Source of the DNA: Variovorax sp. RA8
GTDB taxonomy: Bacteria; Pseudomonadota; Gammaproteobacteria; Burkholderiales; Burkholderiaceae_C
Assembly (NCBI RefSeq): GCF_901827175.1
Contig: NZ_LR594662.1
Location: forward strand, 3,410,001-3,474,000
Length of the DNA stretch: 64,000 nucleotides
Direction: 5' to 3'
Positions 23,901 to 31,694 of the stretch are shown here, in pieces (positions within the stretch are counted from its first letter, which is position 1; the number at the start of each line of letters is the position of its first letter). Both the position numbers and the translations under genes were made by a program. Below the pieces are notes generated by a model that saw only the letters and a program-made list of their open reading frames with translations, did not search any database and was not told the DNA's origin.

Positions 23901-24449
23901 CCGGTTCTCCGTCTCGCGGCGGCGCTCCTTGTACTTGGAGACCCCGGCCGCTTCCTCGAGGAAGAGCCGCAGCTCTTCGGGCTTGGATTCGATGATCCGG
24001 CTGATCGTCCCCTGCCCGATGATCGCGTAGGCGCGCGGGCCGAGGCCGGTGCCCAGGAACACGTCCTGCACGTCGCGCCGGCGCACCGGCTGGTTGTTGA
24101 TGAAGTAGCTCGAATTGCCATCGCGCGTCAGCACCCGCTTGACCGCGATCTCGCCAAACTGCGACCACTGGCCGCCGGCGCGGTGATCGGCGTTGTCGAA
24201 CACCAGCTCGACGCTCGAACGGCTGGCCTGCTTGCGCGTGGTGGTGCCGTTGAAGATCACGTCCTGCATGGACTCGCCACGCAGTTCGGAAGCGCGCGAT
24301 TCGCCGAGCACCCAGCGCACGGCATCCATGATGTTCGACTTGCCGCAGCCGTTGGGGCCTACCACGCCCACCAACTGGCCGGGCAAAAGGAAATTGGTGG
24401 GTTCCGCGAAGGACTTGAAGCCGGAGAGCTTGATCGAATTGAGACGCAC
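20934..24449 (-). CDS. smc: Chromosome segregation ATPase SMC
   Basis: The 1171-residue protein is a complete SMC: an N-terminal ATPase half with Walker A GPNGCGKSNIMDAV (about residues 32-45), a first long coiled coil, a hinge near residues 500-640, a second coiled coil, and a C-terminal half with the ABC signature LLSGGEKALTAIAL and Walker B FCLLDEVDAPLDDAN. It compacts and helps separate chromosomes with ScpA and ScpB, which are not in this window. It starts the smc-zipA-ligA operon. Confidence 0.98.
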   Translation of the reverse strand: MRLNSIKLSGFKSFAEPTNFLLPGQLVGVVGPNGCGKSNIMDAVRWVLGESRASELRGESMQDVIFNGTTTRKQASRSSVELVFDNADHRAGGQWSQFGEIAVKRVLTRDGNSSYFINNQPVRRRDVQDVFLGTGLGPRAYAIIGQGTISRIIESKPEELRLFLEEAAGVSKYKERRRETENRLGDTRENLTRVEDILRELTSNLERLEKQAEVATRYNTLQADATRKQHQLWFLKRSESEGDQAKVKADGEKAINDLESRMADLRHVESELETVRQAHYAAGDQVNQAQGKLYEASAEVGRLEGEIRFVVEGRQRVEQRLVQLGEQIAQWNTRREDAEAEIETLAGQGVNAEEQAELLAAQLEEHDARLPGLEEAQQRAQEEANAQRASVAQVQQQIQVLAADQRNIEDQHRQLTQRAERLRSDQNALAAPDESRLRELQEQLAAAQEAASEADARLHELQESVPQLDEDRRGKQQAVNTEGARHAELSARLEALKALQEKVKTDGKLAPWLAKHGLEGLQGLWSRIHIEQGWENALEAALRERLGALEVSRLDMVRAFGGDAPPAKLAFYSPPTAAAPQAPGALPRLADLLRLGDAGQQALLADWLHGCFTAPTLEEALAQRDKLQPGEAIYVKSGHAVTAHSVSFYAQDSEQAGLLARQQEMENLERQLRAQTLISEEARTALARAESAYGDAAQRLVAVRREAADTQSRAHELQVETLRLTQLAEQTRARSEQLSTDLGEVEAQLEELQEKRVAAEGRFEELDMQLADSQERHAQLDERVIEAGRALSASREQHRSLERQAQEAVFAQRTLEARRAELNRAIETATQQVVSLTEENERARAELGRLSDAAAQAGLQDALSLKLERETALGAARSQYDDLTLKLRASDERRLQLERELDPLRQRITELQLKEQAARLGFEQYQQLLADAEADLEAVARSIEEDKVRLTGLQSEIDRLNREVASLGAVNLAALDELAVASERKTFLDAQSADLNEAINTLEDAIRKIDGETRELLGGTFKIVNEHFSRMFPELFGGGNARLMMTGDEILDSGVQVMAQPPGKKNQTIHLLSGGEKALTAIALVFAIFQLNPAPFCLLDEVDAPLDDANTERYAKLVTAMSRETQFLFISHNKIAMEMAEQLIGVTMQEQGVSRIVAVDMESAVSMAEAA

Positions 24450-24558
24450 GGCTGGTCTGGCTTAGGTGGCCAAGGTATTGATTTGTAAGGGAATATTTGC
24501 CGATCTGATCCTCCGGGATCGGCTCTCTGCCCGAGCCGGCGATGATAACGTGCGGGCC

Positions 24559-25311
24559 ATGAGCGAATCCCTCCGGTCTTCCCCTCTCGCGCGCCGCGCC
24601 GTACTCATGGGCAGCCTGGCCGCTGCGGCCATCGGCCTTTCGGGCTGCGCCAGCACCGAGCGCGCAGAGCCTTACGGCAACAACGAGTGGCTGCAGAGCG
24701 GCGCCAATCGAATCGCGAACCTCGCCTTGCGCGACAACCTGCAATCGATACGGCGCGTGCAGCTCTCGCTGTACCGGCGCAACCCGCGCGAATGGCGCAA
24801 GTGGGCGACGAGCGCCGAGGATGCGACCCAGCGCACCTGGGACGCCATCTCGCAGGACGTTCCCCTGGCGCAGTTGCGCGGCGCCACCGGCATCGACGCC
24901 ATCCGCCTCGCCTTCGAGACCCAGCCCAGGCCTTACGAAAGCGACCGCGTCGCGGCACTCGTGGTCGGCTGGGCGTCACTGCTCAAGCACGCCAACGGCG
25001 GCACCTGGGAGCAGACCATGCTCGACGGCGTGAACGCGGAGAACAGCTACCGCGCGGCGCGCAACGTCGAGATCTCGCTGTGGCTGATCGGCTCGAAGAC
25101 CGGGCCGGACGGCCAGCCGCTGCTGCTGGCCACCGAGATCAGCGAGCGCGGGCGCAACCTGGTGGTCGATCGGGAACTTTCCAAGGTGGTGGCGCGGCTC
25201 GACCTGATGGCGGCGCAGGCGGATGAGAAGTACCGGCGCGCGGCGCTGGACTTCAGCCAGAACTGGCTGCTGGGCAACCTGGGGCCCTTCTTCGCGATGG
25301 TTCAAAGATAG
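24559..25311 (+). CDS. Conserved lipoprotein, unknown function
   Basis: The 250-residue product has a twin-arginine-like basic start (LARRAVLMGS), a hydrophobic stretch and a lipobox LSGC near residue 34, so it is probably a lipoprotein. The rest is mainly helical with no recognised domain. The ATG at 24559 is chosen because it gives a proper signal peptide; GATAAC lies 9 bases upstream. Its last 40 codons recur as a decayed copy at 29493-29638, so this gene is the left border of a duplicated unit that carries the effector genes. It is GC-rich like the core genome, unlike what follows. Confidence 0.8.
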   Translation: MSESLRSSPLARRAVLMGSLAAAAIGLSGCASTERAEPYGNNEWLQSGANRIANLALRDNLQSIRRVQLSLYRRNPREWRKWATSAEDATQRTWDAISQDVPLAQLRGATGIDAIRLAFETQPRPYESDRVAALVVGWASLLKHANGGTWEQTMLDGVNAENSYRAARNVEISLWLIGSKTGPDGQPLLLATEISERGRNLVVDRELSKVVARLDLMAAQADEKYRRAALDFSQNWLLGNLGPFFAMVQR

Positions 25312-25649
25312 GGCGCTTCCTCGGCCGCCTTGGCGGTGGAAACTTTCGTTTCCGGAATGTATCGCTTTCTTCAAGAAGTGGCAGGGTCACAAAGGTTTCC
25401 TAGCCGGCGAGAAGTTGGCCGCGCCGCGCAGTACACCAGCTATTTGGCTCCTGACTCCCTCTTCACAATGATTCTGGGATAGGTCGATTTTGAACAGGCC
25501 AGCCCATGGAACTTTGGTTTCCTGAACGTTCCTGATCAACAAGGCCGGGACACGGTTCCCGAAGTCCACAGGGGGTTTCGTCGTGGCGGCACAGCGCGCA
25601 GTCAACCGGAAGCATCGCGCCACATCCAAGCAGGTAATCAATTCAGGCC
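25312..25649. other. Intergenic region between lipoprotein and ADP-ribosyltransferase gene
   Basis: This 338-base stretch contains no convincing gene. Its first part (25318-25400) is a decayed repeat of 29818-29897. A perfect inverted repeat GGAAAC-TTTC-GTTTCC lies at 25338-25353. GC content falls along it towards the effector genes. Further pieces near 25565-25610 also resemble 29905-29945. It presumably holds the promoter of the effector gene, but no standard hrp/PIP box was found. Confidence 0.6.
25318..25400 (+). repeat. Leader repeat, copy 1 (pairs with 29818-29897)
   Basis: Both copies run from CCT(C/A)GGCC through GTGGAA, TTCGTTT and GGTCACAAAGGTTTCC, with scattered substitutions and small indels. 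Each lies just after a copy of the lipoprotein 3' end and before an effector or chaperone gene, so they are equivalent parts of a tandemly duplicated unit. Confidence 0.7.
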
Positions 25650-25784
25650 ATGATCAATCGTTCAACCTTCAAGTCAGCGATTCCCACGGGCCGTGTTGGC
25701 GCTGTTCCATCTCCTGAGACAGGGGCGCCGACAGGACGTGCAAACAGCGACGCCTCCGACAACATTGTCCAAAATCGTTCCTAG
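25650..25784 (+). other. Out-of-frame N-terminal segment of the ADP-ribosyltransferase gene
   Basis: The first ATG after the leader (25650) opens a 44-codon frame starting MINRSTFKSAIPTGRVGAV and rich in Ser, Thr, Gly, Pro and Asn, like type III secretion signals and similar in character to the start of the effector at 27425. It stops at TAG 25782-25784. The long ADP-ribosyltransferase frame is +1 relative to it and overlaps it from 25693. The simplest reading is one gene with a frameshift between about 25700 and 25780. Alternatives are a true start at GTG 25693 or a sequencing error. Confidence 0.55.
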
Positions 25785-27114
25785 ACCCAGAAGATTCGTG
25801 AAGGCAGTTCCTCCTTCTTCAAGAATTCTCAACACGAATGCAGATCGGTCGTCATCCTCCAGCACTCTCCAGGAGGACTCAACTGGAAGCGAAGAGGCAT
25901 CGGCAGTTGTCGAAGACGAGGCTTCGAGCCTCTCCGAATCCGGGCAGTCGACTGAAAATATCCAGAGCGACGCCAATAGAGGGAAAAATGCCCTCCCGAA
26001 TACCGGGCATTCTTCCGTCTCAGGCGAACAAGATGCGACCAAACCCCGATGGGAACCCAAAAAAACGCCGCATCAAAGAAAACTGGATGCACTGAAGAAA
26101 AAAAGGCTCGATCCAAAGCTAATGCCAAAGCGGGAGATGGCTCGATCTATGCCCCGAGGATTTCAATCAGACTTGAAATTCTCGAGCAGCCCTGAATCTT
26201 CACCGAGCATGGCGGAGCTCAGCCATTCACTTGCTCCTCCGACAAACATAAACAAGCCCGACCCGTCGCATCGAAACAAGAAAACCCTTGGCGCTTTGAT
26301 CCCAAAGCGCTTGATCGAGAAGCTCAAACACATCGCGTCGCCCGACGCTGCCGAGCCTTTGGTCGACGACGAAACCACCGACGCGAATACTCGCAATGCT
26401 TTCGGCAAGAGCTTGGCGAGCACCTTGAAAAGCCTGCACAAATCCGAGCTCTATAAGAACGCCGAGGAGCATCACGAGGCCAAGGGCACTCTGCTTACCG
26501 GTGTCCTGGAAAGTTACCTCTCGAGTTTGCTCAAGGATGAAAAAGCACGGGACACGATCGAGAAGTGGAAATTGACCGCGGACGGGGCAGTTGCTATCAG
26601 GTGGTATGGACGCGAGGGGTTTCAGTACGTGCAGCCATCACTCAGGAAAAAGCCGGACCCTGCGCTCATCAGCATTGCTGTCGCTGAGCCTGGAACCTTC
26701 AAGCACTTGGTGAAGGCGTGCGAAAGCGCCTTCGCCAAGCTGCCAGCGCTGCCGCGCGGCACAGCGCTCTTCCGGGGCACGAACTTCCTTTTTGATGAAA
26801 ACCTCAAGCCAGGTGACGTTTATACGGACCCGGCATTCGTCTCCACGAGCAAATTGAAAGAGGTCACAGAGGTAAGGTTCCCAGGCCGCTACTTGCTGAA
26901 GTTCGTCAACATTCCGGATGACGACCCACGTTTGCGCGACGTCTCCTCCCTGACCGGCAACTCGAGCGAGTCCGAAGTTCTCTGGCTGCCCAACACGAGC
27001 TTCAGAGTCATCTCACGCGAAAACACCGGTGAACAGGTAGAGGTGGAGGTGGCCGGAAAGATGGAGATCGTGAATCAGGAGGTGCTCACGCTCGAGCCCG
27101 TCAGCATTAACTGA
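25693..27114 (+). CDS. R-S-E class ADP-ribosyltransferase, candidate type III effector
   Basis: The readable frame is 473 residues. Residues 1 to about 210 are disordered and Ser/Lys/Pro-rich. The C-terminal third is an ART fold: R361 in ALFRG, the STS motif at 384-386 (FVSTSK), and E426-S-E428 in SESEVLW. This R / STS / ExE set marks arginine-type mono-ADP-ribosyltransferases such as ExoS, HopU1 and VIP2-like toxins, which use NAD to modify host proteins. There is no signal peptide. GC content is well below the core genome. The real start is uncertain: GTG 25693 has no ribosome site, and a plausible N-terminus lies in another frame from 25650. The active site appears complete, so the enzyme could be functional if the frame is restored. 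Confidence 0.8.
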   Translation: MLALFHLLRQGRRQDVQTATPPTTLSKIVPRPRRFVKAVPPSSRILNTNADRSSSSSTLQEDSTGSEEASAVVEDEASSLSESGQSTENIQSDANRGKNALPNTGHSSVSGEQDATKPRWEPKKTPHQRKLDALKKKRLDPKLMPKREMARSMPRGFQSDLKFSSSPESSPSMAELSHSLAPPTNINKPDPSHRNKKTLGALIPKRLIEKLKHIASPDAAEPLVDDETTDANTRNAFGKSLASTLKSLHKSELYKNAEEHHEAKGTLLTGVLESYLSSLLKDEKARDTIEKWKLTADGAVAIRWYGREGFQYVQPSLRKKPDPALISIAVAEPGTFKHLVKACESAFAKLPALPRGTALFRGTNFLFDENLKPGDVYTDPAFVSTSKLKEVTEVRFPGRYLLKFVNIPDDDPRLRDVSSLTGNSSESEVLWLPNTSFRVISRENTGEQVEVEVAGKMEIVNQEVLTLEPVSIN

Positions 27115-27424
27115 GCCGGCCTTGCCCCTCGCACATATCCATTGTTCTTCATGGATATCGGCTAGCACACCGCCGTCGCGAGGACCGCCTTCTTCGCGCA
27201 GGTCGACGCCCGGGCAGTGACCGACTGATCCTGGACCGTTCATAGCGATCACTCGCTGCGCCGAGAAATCACAGCTCAACTCAATTCACCTACCAAGCGT
27301 ATCAGGACTCCAATTGATGTATCAATCAAAGTATCAGTAAAGCCTTGGCGCTCTGTTCAATTGCCAGCTGGCTTGAATAGCATTTTTCCATTCCATTATT
27401 CCTCACCCGTCTCTAAATCTAGCC
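27115..27424. other. Intergenic region between two effector genes
   Basis: These 310 bases hold no gene I can support. The first half is GC-rich and looks like leftover core-genome sequence; the second half (from about 27280) is AT-rich, with repeated TATCA words (GTATCAGG, GTATCAATC, GTATCAGT), and is the likely promoter region of the next gene. No terminator or classic effector promoter box was found. Confidence 0.5.
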
Positions 27425-29062
27425 ATGAAACCAACATTCACTTCAAACTCGAGAGTTATTGGATCTTATCGCGCTCAAACACCGTTGAAGACGAAAGATG
27501 AAGCAAATACAGAAGCGACCACTCCGCTGGGAAAATCTGTTCCGCGGAGAATCAAAAATGGCGATTTCCTGGGAGTTGCTCGGCGGGGGCGTAGAGCCGA
27601 CCCGTTCTTGATGCTGAGGGATGAGCAAAATCGACAAGACCTGGCGTCATCTCCTTCCACTGAAGAAAACCATGTAATCGATAAACAAGACAACGAATCT
27701 TCGGGTGGCGATGCGATCAGCGACTCAAACATTATCAGGATACCTGATGATCTTAGGACTTCCGACCCGATTATCGATGAGAGCCTCTCAGGCAGCGAAG
27801 TGATCGGCGGGGCAGCCGTAATCGAGGCATCAGATCAGCCCCAAACCCCCGGTAACCTTGATGAGGAGAGCCTCACAGGCAGCGAGCCTTCATCATCGGA
27901 AGTGCATCTTTCTGAAAACATTGGATCTCCAGTGACGGAGGTTGGCGACTCGCCGCCCGCATCTCTAAACCTGCCTAAAAAGCGACAACCGGTTCTCTCA
28001 AAGCGGAAGGTTGTCGCCGACTTAACGTTGGACCCGGTTTTAGGGGGGCTGATTCACAGAAGGGAGCCAAAGGAGCCGCGTCCTGCAAGAAAGTTGGCTC
28101 AAATTTTGCCCCCACTGCAGTCGAAGAGAGAAAAGACCAGATCTAACAAATTTAAGTCGCCCAGAAGGCTGATCAATGAAGCCAAAGAAATCAAGGCAAC
28201 CAAAAAAATCGAGCACGCCAAGCGCACCAACCTTCAATCCATTCTAGCCAATTTACCGGCAGGGATAAATCTGGATGACGACGGTAATTTGAGCGGCACC
28301 TCCCTGATCACCAGCCTTCCGAAGAAATATCGAGAAGGCACGACGAACTTTCAACCTGGAAAGGAGGGCATGAAGTATCAGGATTTTGTTAACGCGAAAT
28401 ATAAAGAAGCACTAGCGGGTCAACCCACAAGTATTGGCGGAAGCAATTTCGTCAAGCAGGCCGCCTCCGATTTTTATCGAACAGACTATGAATTTATTGG
28501 CGAACACAAGATTTTTCGTTCTGCCGATATTGAATCCAAGACCCAGGCGGTGCGCCAAGAGACCGTCGCTGCCAACTTGGTTGAGTTCGCAGGCACAGAA
28601 GAAGCCGCGCACGTTTTATCGTCCGTTCTTCAGCAAGGTGTAGTGACTGGACTCTTGACCAGCCTGAGCAATAGTGAAGGGGTGGCACTTAACAGCCATT
28701 TGCGCCCCGTCAATATAAAGACAACAACTGGGATTCATCGGCAGGTCACGCTATTCAAGGACGACGGCACTCGGGAAGTGATTCTGGACCCTCGCGGCAT
28801 GGGCACCGCCAAGTTCAAGCTTTCCCGTAATGAAAATAGCGATTTCAAGCTGTTGGTCGACTGGCAGGCTTACTACGATTTACAACGCGACAACGTGGGC
28901 GAAAATCTTGTCGACGGTTTGCCGCTGGGCGAGAACGATGTCATTGGAGTCCATTTTCAGACCGAGTTCATCATCAATAAAGTCGAGGCCGACAAAGGTG
29001 AAATACAAATTTCGACAGACGGTATTTCGGCGACGTTCTCCGGGCGCCTTCAGATGAACTGA
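27425..29062 (+). CDS. Candidate type III effector with C-terminal module shared with the 33387 gene
   Basis: The 545-residue protein is not from a family I recognise. Residues 1-265 are disordered and rich in Ser, Glu, Arg and Lys, with two similar acidic blocks (ESLSGSE and ESLTGSE). From about residue 270 to the end it matches the C-terminal 285 residues of the protein at 33387: ILANLP.G..D.GNLSG, VLSSVL, GMG.(A/C)K.KLS, DWQ.Y, and a final ATFSGR. There is no signal peptide or membrane segment. Base composition is AT-rich against the core genome. It carries no known catalytic motif; the shared module could be an enzyme or binding domain. Neighbourhood (ADP-ribosyltransferase, secretion chaperone) supports an effector role, which remains inference. 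Confidence 0.75.
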   Translation: MKPTFTSNSRVIGSYRAQTPLKTKDEANTEATTPLGKSVPRRIKNGDFLGVARRGRRADPFLMLRDEQNRQDLASSPSTEENHVIDKQDNESSGGDAISDSNIIRIPDDLRTSDPIIDESLSGSEVIGGAAVIEASDQPQTPGNLDEESLTGSEPSSSEVHLSENIGSPVTEVGDSPPASLNLPKKRQPVLSKRKVVADLTLDPVLGGLIHRREPKEPRPARKLAQILPPLQSKREKTRSNKFKSPRRLINEAKEIKATKKIEHAKRTNLQSILANLPAGINLDDDGNLSGTSLITSLPKKYREGTTNFQPGKEGMKYQDFVNAKYKEALAGQPTSIGGSNFVKQAASDFYRTDYEFIGEHKIFRSADIESKTQAVRQETVAANLVEFAGTEEAAHVLSSVLQQGVVTGLLTSLSNSEGVALNSHLRPVNIKTTTGIHRQVTLFKDDGTREVILDPRGMGTAKFKLSRNENSDFKLLVDWQAYYDLQRDNVGENLVDGLPLGENDVIGVHFQTEFIINKVEADKGEIQISTDGISATFSGRLQMN

Positions 29063-29189
29063 ACGGGGAACTGGTCGACGAGCCCGCCGAGTCGGTTCGC
29101 CGGGGAAGACAGCGTGGACTGCCGTGCATCGTCACGGCGCTGACGCCTAGAATGCCTCCGCATTCAACGATGCGTTCAACCACAAGCTG

Positions 29190-29456
29190 ATGAACTCCAT
29201 CAACTTCATCGGCGGCGAAAAAGGCGGAGTCGGCAAGTCCGTTAACGCTGGGCTCCTAGCGCAGTGCTCATCGATCACAGCAAGCCCTTCGTAGGCTTCG
29301 ACACCGATCGATCGCACAGCCTCCTTCACCCGTTCCTACGACGGCTTCGAGACGCATCCGCAGCAGAGCGTGTGATCGTGGATCTCGCAGCGCAGATGCT
29401 GGCGTCGCTGGCGCACTGGATCCAATGATTCGGAGCCTTTCGACGTCTTCGCCGGC
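29190..29456 (+). pseudogene. Decayed 5' fragment of the ParA-like gene
   Basis: From ATG 29190 the sequence matches the start of the intact gene at 32299 nearly base for base (NFIGGEKGGVGKS, then the FDTDRSHS region). It has lost a block equivalent to roughly 32450-32505, carries frame-breaking indels, and an in-frame TGA follows. It stops matching after CGACGTCTTCGCCGG. It is the right-hand remnant of the first copy of a duplicated unit. Confidence 0.88.
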
Positions 29457-29492
29457 CGCAGCCAGCGATCAACGGGCCTGCGGCGCCTTGGT

Positions 29493-29638
29493 CAGCCGAT
29501 CGATCGCGAGCGGTCGAAGGTTGTCGCCCGACTCGACGTGATGGCCGCGCAGGCCGACGAGAAGGACTGGCGCGCGGCGCTGGACTTCAGCCAGAACTGG
29601 CGGCTGGGCAACCTCGATCACTTCTTCTCAATAGGTGG
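29493..29638 (+). pseudogene. Decayed 3' fragment of the lipoprotein gene
   Basis: This stretch matches the last 45 or so codons of the lipoprotein at 24559-25311, including the codons for DFSQNW followed by LGNL. No start or signal peptide remains. It directly follows the ParA-like fragment, which is the order expected at the joint of two tandem copies of [lipoprotein ... ParA-like]. Another faint match (GCTGACGAGAAGTACCGC near 29740) may be a still older piece. Confidence 0.85.
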
Positions 29639-29979
29639 GTAACAGGTAACTTGATCCTGGCATTTTTATGGCTAGTACTTTTATTCGCAAAATTTCAATT
29701 GCCCTGCGAACAAATCCTCGCAGTAACGACTATCGAAGCTGACGAGAAGTACCGCAATCCGCACTGGATGAAATCTGTTCCTTTTTATTTCTTTTCGATG
29801 TGTTAGAAAAAGTCAACTCCTAGGCCTCTTTGATAGTGGAACCTTCGTTTGCAGAGAGTTACTGATTCGATGAGAAAACCAGGTCACAAAGGTTTCCAAG
29901 ATTTGCAGGGGGTTCCACGTTGTAGCGAAGAAGCAAGCCGTCGTGCGGCGGCTTGCCACGTACAAGTAGATAGGTATCC
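29639..29979. other. Intergenic region upstream of the secretion chaperone
   Basis: The 341 bases contain no supported gene. They include an AT-rich stretch (29640-29815), then the second copy of the leader repeat (29818-29897), and then GTTGTAGCGAAGAAGCAAGCC before the chaperone start. The promoter of the chaperone-effector pair should be here, but no clear -10/-35 or hrp-type box could be assigned. Confidence 0.5.
29818..29897 (+). repeat. Leader repeat, copy 2 (pairs with 25318-25400)
   Basis: Same element as the copy after the intact lipoprotein. Here the inverted repeat seen in copy 1 is degenerate (GGAACC-TTC-GTTTGC), while GGTCACAAAGGTTTCC is unchanged. Confidence 0.7.
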
Positions 29980-30447
29980 ATGAATATTGATTCAGATCAG
30001 GTAGCCCAACTCCTCGTGGAGTTGGGCGAACGCACGCCGCGCATCGAAAGCATCGTCCAGGAGGCGGGTGCACCCCGGTGGGCCATCGAGCTGGAAGACG
30101 GTCTCATCGTTTTCGCAGAACTTGATCAAGAACGCAGCAGGCTCAGCCTTGAGACGGACTTGGGCCAGCCGCCCGATGAGCATCGGCTAGCAACCTGCGA
30201 GGCTTTGATGATGCTCACATCCCTTGAGCACGCAACCGCCGGCATTGCCACTGCCTTGAGTGAACCCCACGGTGCATTCCAACTATGCGGACATGCTCTC
30301 TTGAAAGAATTTGCTCCTGCAGATCTGCAATCCGTTTTTATTTCTTTTGCAGATCACGCACGACATTGCCAGGAAATCGTTGCACGTGGCGCCCAGCAAA
30401 ATTTAATCGAAGAAAGTGATTTTTCAAACCATCCTCTTTTAGCTTAG
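29980..30447 (+). CDS. CesT-family type III secretion chaperone
   Basis: The 155-residue acidic protein has the layout of class I type III chaperones (CesT/SicP type): an N-terminal helix (VAQLLVELGERTPRIESI), a beta strand WAIELEDGLIVFAEL, a middle helix CEALMMLTSLEHATAGIATAL, further strands GAFQLCGHALL, and a final helix LQSVFISFADHARHCQEIVA. Such chaperones are small cytosolic dimers that bind the N-terminus of a partner effector and deliver it to the secretion machine. The effector at 30504 starts 56 bases downstream and is lysine-rich, a good electrostatic match. A broken second copy lies at 31824-32230. The start follows TAGGTATCC. Confidence is good for family, modest for the exact partner. 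Confidence 0.8.
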   Translation: MNIDSDQVAQLLVELGERTPRIESIVQEAGAPRWAIELEDGLIVFAELDQERSRLSLETDLGQPPDEHRLATCEALMMLTSLEHATAGIATALSEPHGAFQLCGHALLKEFAPADLQSVFISFADHARHCQEIVARGAQQNLIEESDFSNHPLLA

Positions 30448-30503
30448 TTTGAAAAAACTTTCCCCTAAAAAGCCACACCAAATATTCAACCAAAGTCAAT
30501 ATC

Positions 30504-31694
30504 ATGCCACAAATCCTACTCAACAAGAACACTTCAATTCTTGACCTCAAAGATTTTCTATTGAAAAACAAGGACGCCGAGCTTCACTCAAAAAACACAG
30601 AAAAAGGCGTATGCATCTACACCAAAAAAAATGGAATAGGTGTAAAAGAATTTGCATTCAAGGAAACAATGGATGCTCGACGACTACGAGCACGAAGGGC
30701 GCTCATTACATTTGTGCAATCGAAAAATCCAAGTGTCGTGGTCGAAGAATTTAAACATTTTCTTGTGCCAGATGAAAAAACACTCACGCAACCATTGCAC
30801 GGAAGTCAAGCGCTTCTTGCACTAGCAGAAAGCCAATACACGCCGCTTATCAATAAAACAAAATATCGCCAGAAAATAGAAAATGAAAAAGATCTATATT
30901 CGCTAAAAGACGATCTAAAAGCAGTAAATTGGCGACTGATTGCTGCCAAACCAAGCACCTTCCTCACGGAGATTTGCATTTGGATGTGTGATCAAGCCAA
31001 AGCTCCAATACTTCCCGCTCCTTCCTTTGAAAAGGATCCTGGAAAATTCAATTTGGCGCTAAATTTTGCAAAGCATTCGACCATCACAGATACCGTGATC
31101 TCAAACGACGCCGCACAATACCAAACCCTTCAAAACGCGACACGTGAATTCATTGATCAAGATTTGGCGAAAAACGCGGAGAAAAAGGATCTACATGATT
31201 TATTTGTGAGATCTGATGTGGTTTCGTCAGCCGCATTAAGAGAGGTGCTCGGCTCTCCAAATTCAATGATACGAAGTACCGAGGTAGCAGCCAGGGACTT
31301 TATTAAATCTATTGAAGAAAAGCCAGAAACAAGTAAGTTCCTGGCCAGAGATCTGAGGACAAGCAGTGCGAAGCAAATTGAGAGAATTAAATTTGGCGCA
31401 CGGCTGTTTACCGATGAGAGCTATCTCCTTCTTTACCCAGAGTTTAAGCGTCCGATATTGCGCAGTATGGGCTTGAGCATGGGAGAAATGGCCAAAGAGC
31501 TCGAAAACCCCCAGGGGGCATTTCAAGCACTTCTTCGTATAGCAAAGGCTGCAGAGGACACCCCGTCGGCTTTCCTCGAAGATTTGTCAGGACTCAAGGA
31601 ACGTAGTGTTCCAGCCTATCGCAAGAAGTGGCTCGAGGTCCACAAAATTTTTAAAAAGGAGATAGCCGACAAGCAAGAAAAAAGGGAAAAATAA
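30504..31694 (+). CDS. Candidate type III effector, N-terminal and middle modules shared with the 33387 gene
   Basis: The 396-residue protein is strongly AT-rich in codon use and basic. I do not recognise a named family. Residues about 10-85 match residues 8-80 of the 33387 protein (LKDFLL...LHSK...GVCIYTKK versus LQDFLN...LHAK...RVLYVSKS, then ARRA versus AARQA). Residues about 205-340 match its middle region (FIDQDL versus FIKDNL; ENPQGAFQALLRIA versus HQPEGFYTSLGALT). It lacks the C-terminal module and ends in a lysine/glutamate-rich helix. It directly follows a secretion chaperone, so it is probably that chaperone's cargo. Its stop is immediately followed by the ATG of a 42-codon frame. 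Confidence 0.75.
   Translation: MPQILLNKNTSILDLKDFLLKNKDAELHSKNTEKGVCIYTKKNGIGVKEFAFKETMDARRLRARRALITFVQSKNPSVVVEEFKHFLVPDEKTLTQPLHGSQALLALAESQYTPLINKTKYRQKIENEKDLYSLKDDLKAVNWRLIAAKPSTFLTEICIWMCDQAKAPILPAPSFEKDPGKFNLALNFAKHSTITDTVISNDAAQYQTLQNATREFIDQDLAKNAEKKDLHDLFVRSDVVSSAALREVLGSPNSMIRSTEVAARDFIKSIEEKPETSKFLARDLRTSSAKQIERIKFGARLFTDESYLLLYPEFKRPILRSMGLSMGEMAKELENPQGAFQALLRIAKAAEDTPSAFLEDLSGLKERSVPAYRKKWLEVHKIFKKEIADKQEKREK

Noticed and set aside
22056-24488. 810-residue open frame on the plus strand
   Set aside because: Antisense shadow of smc with leucine/alanine/glycine-biased composition and no domain.
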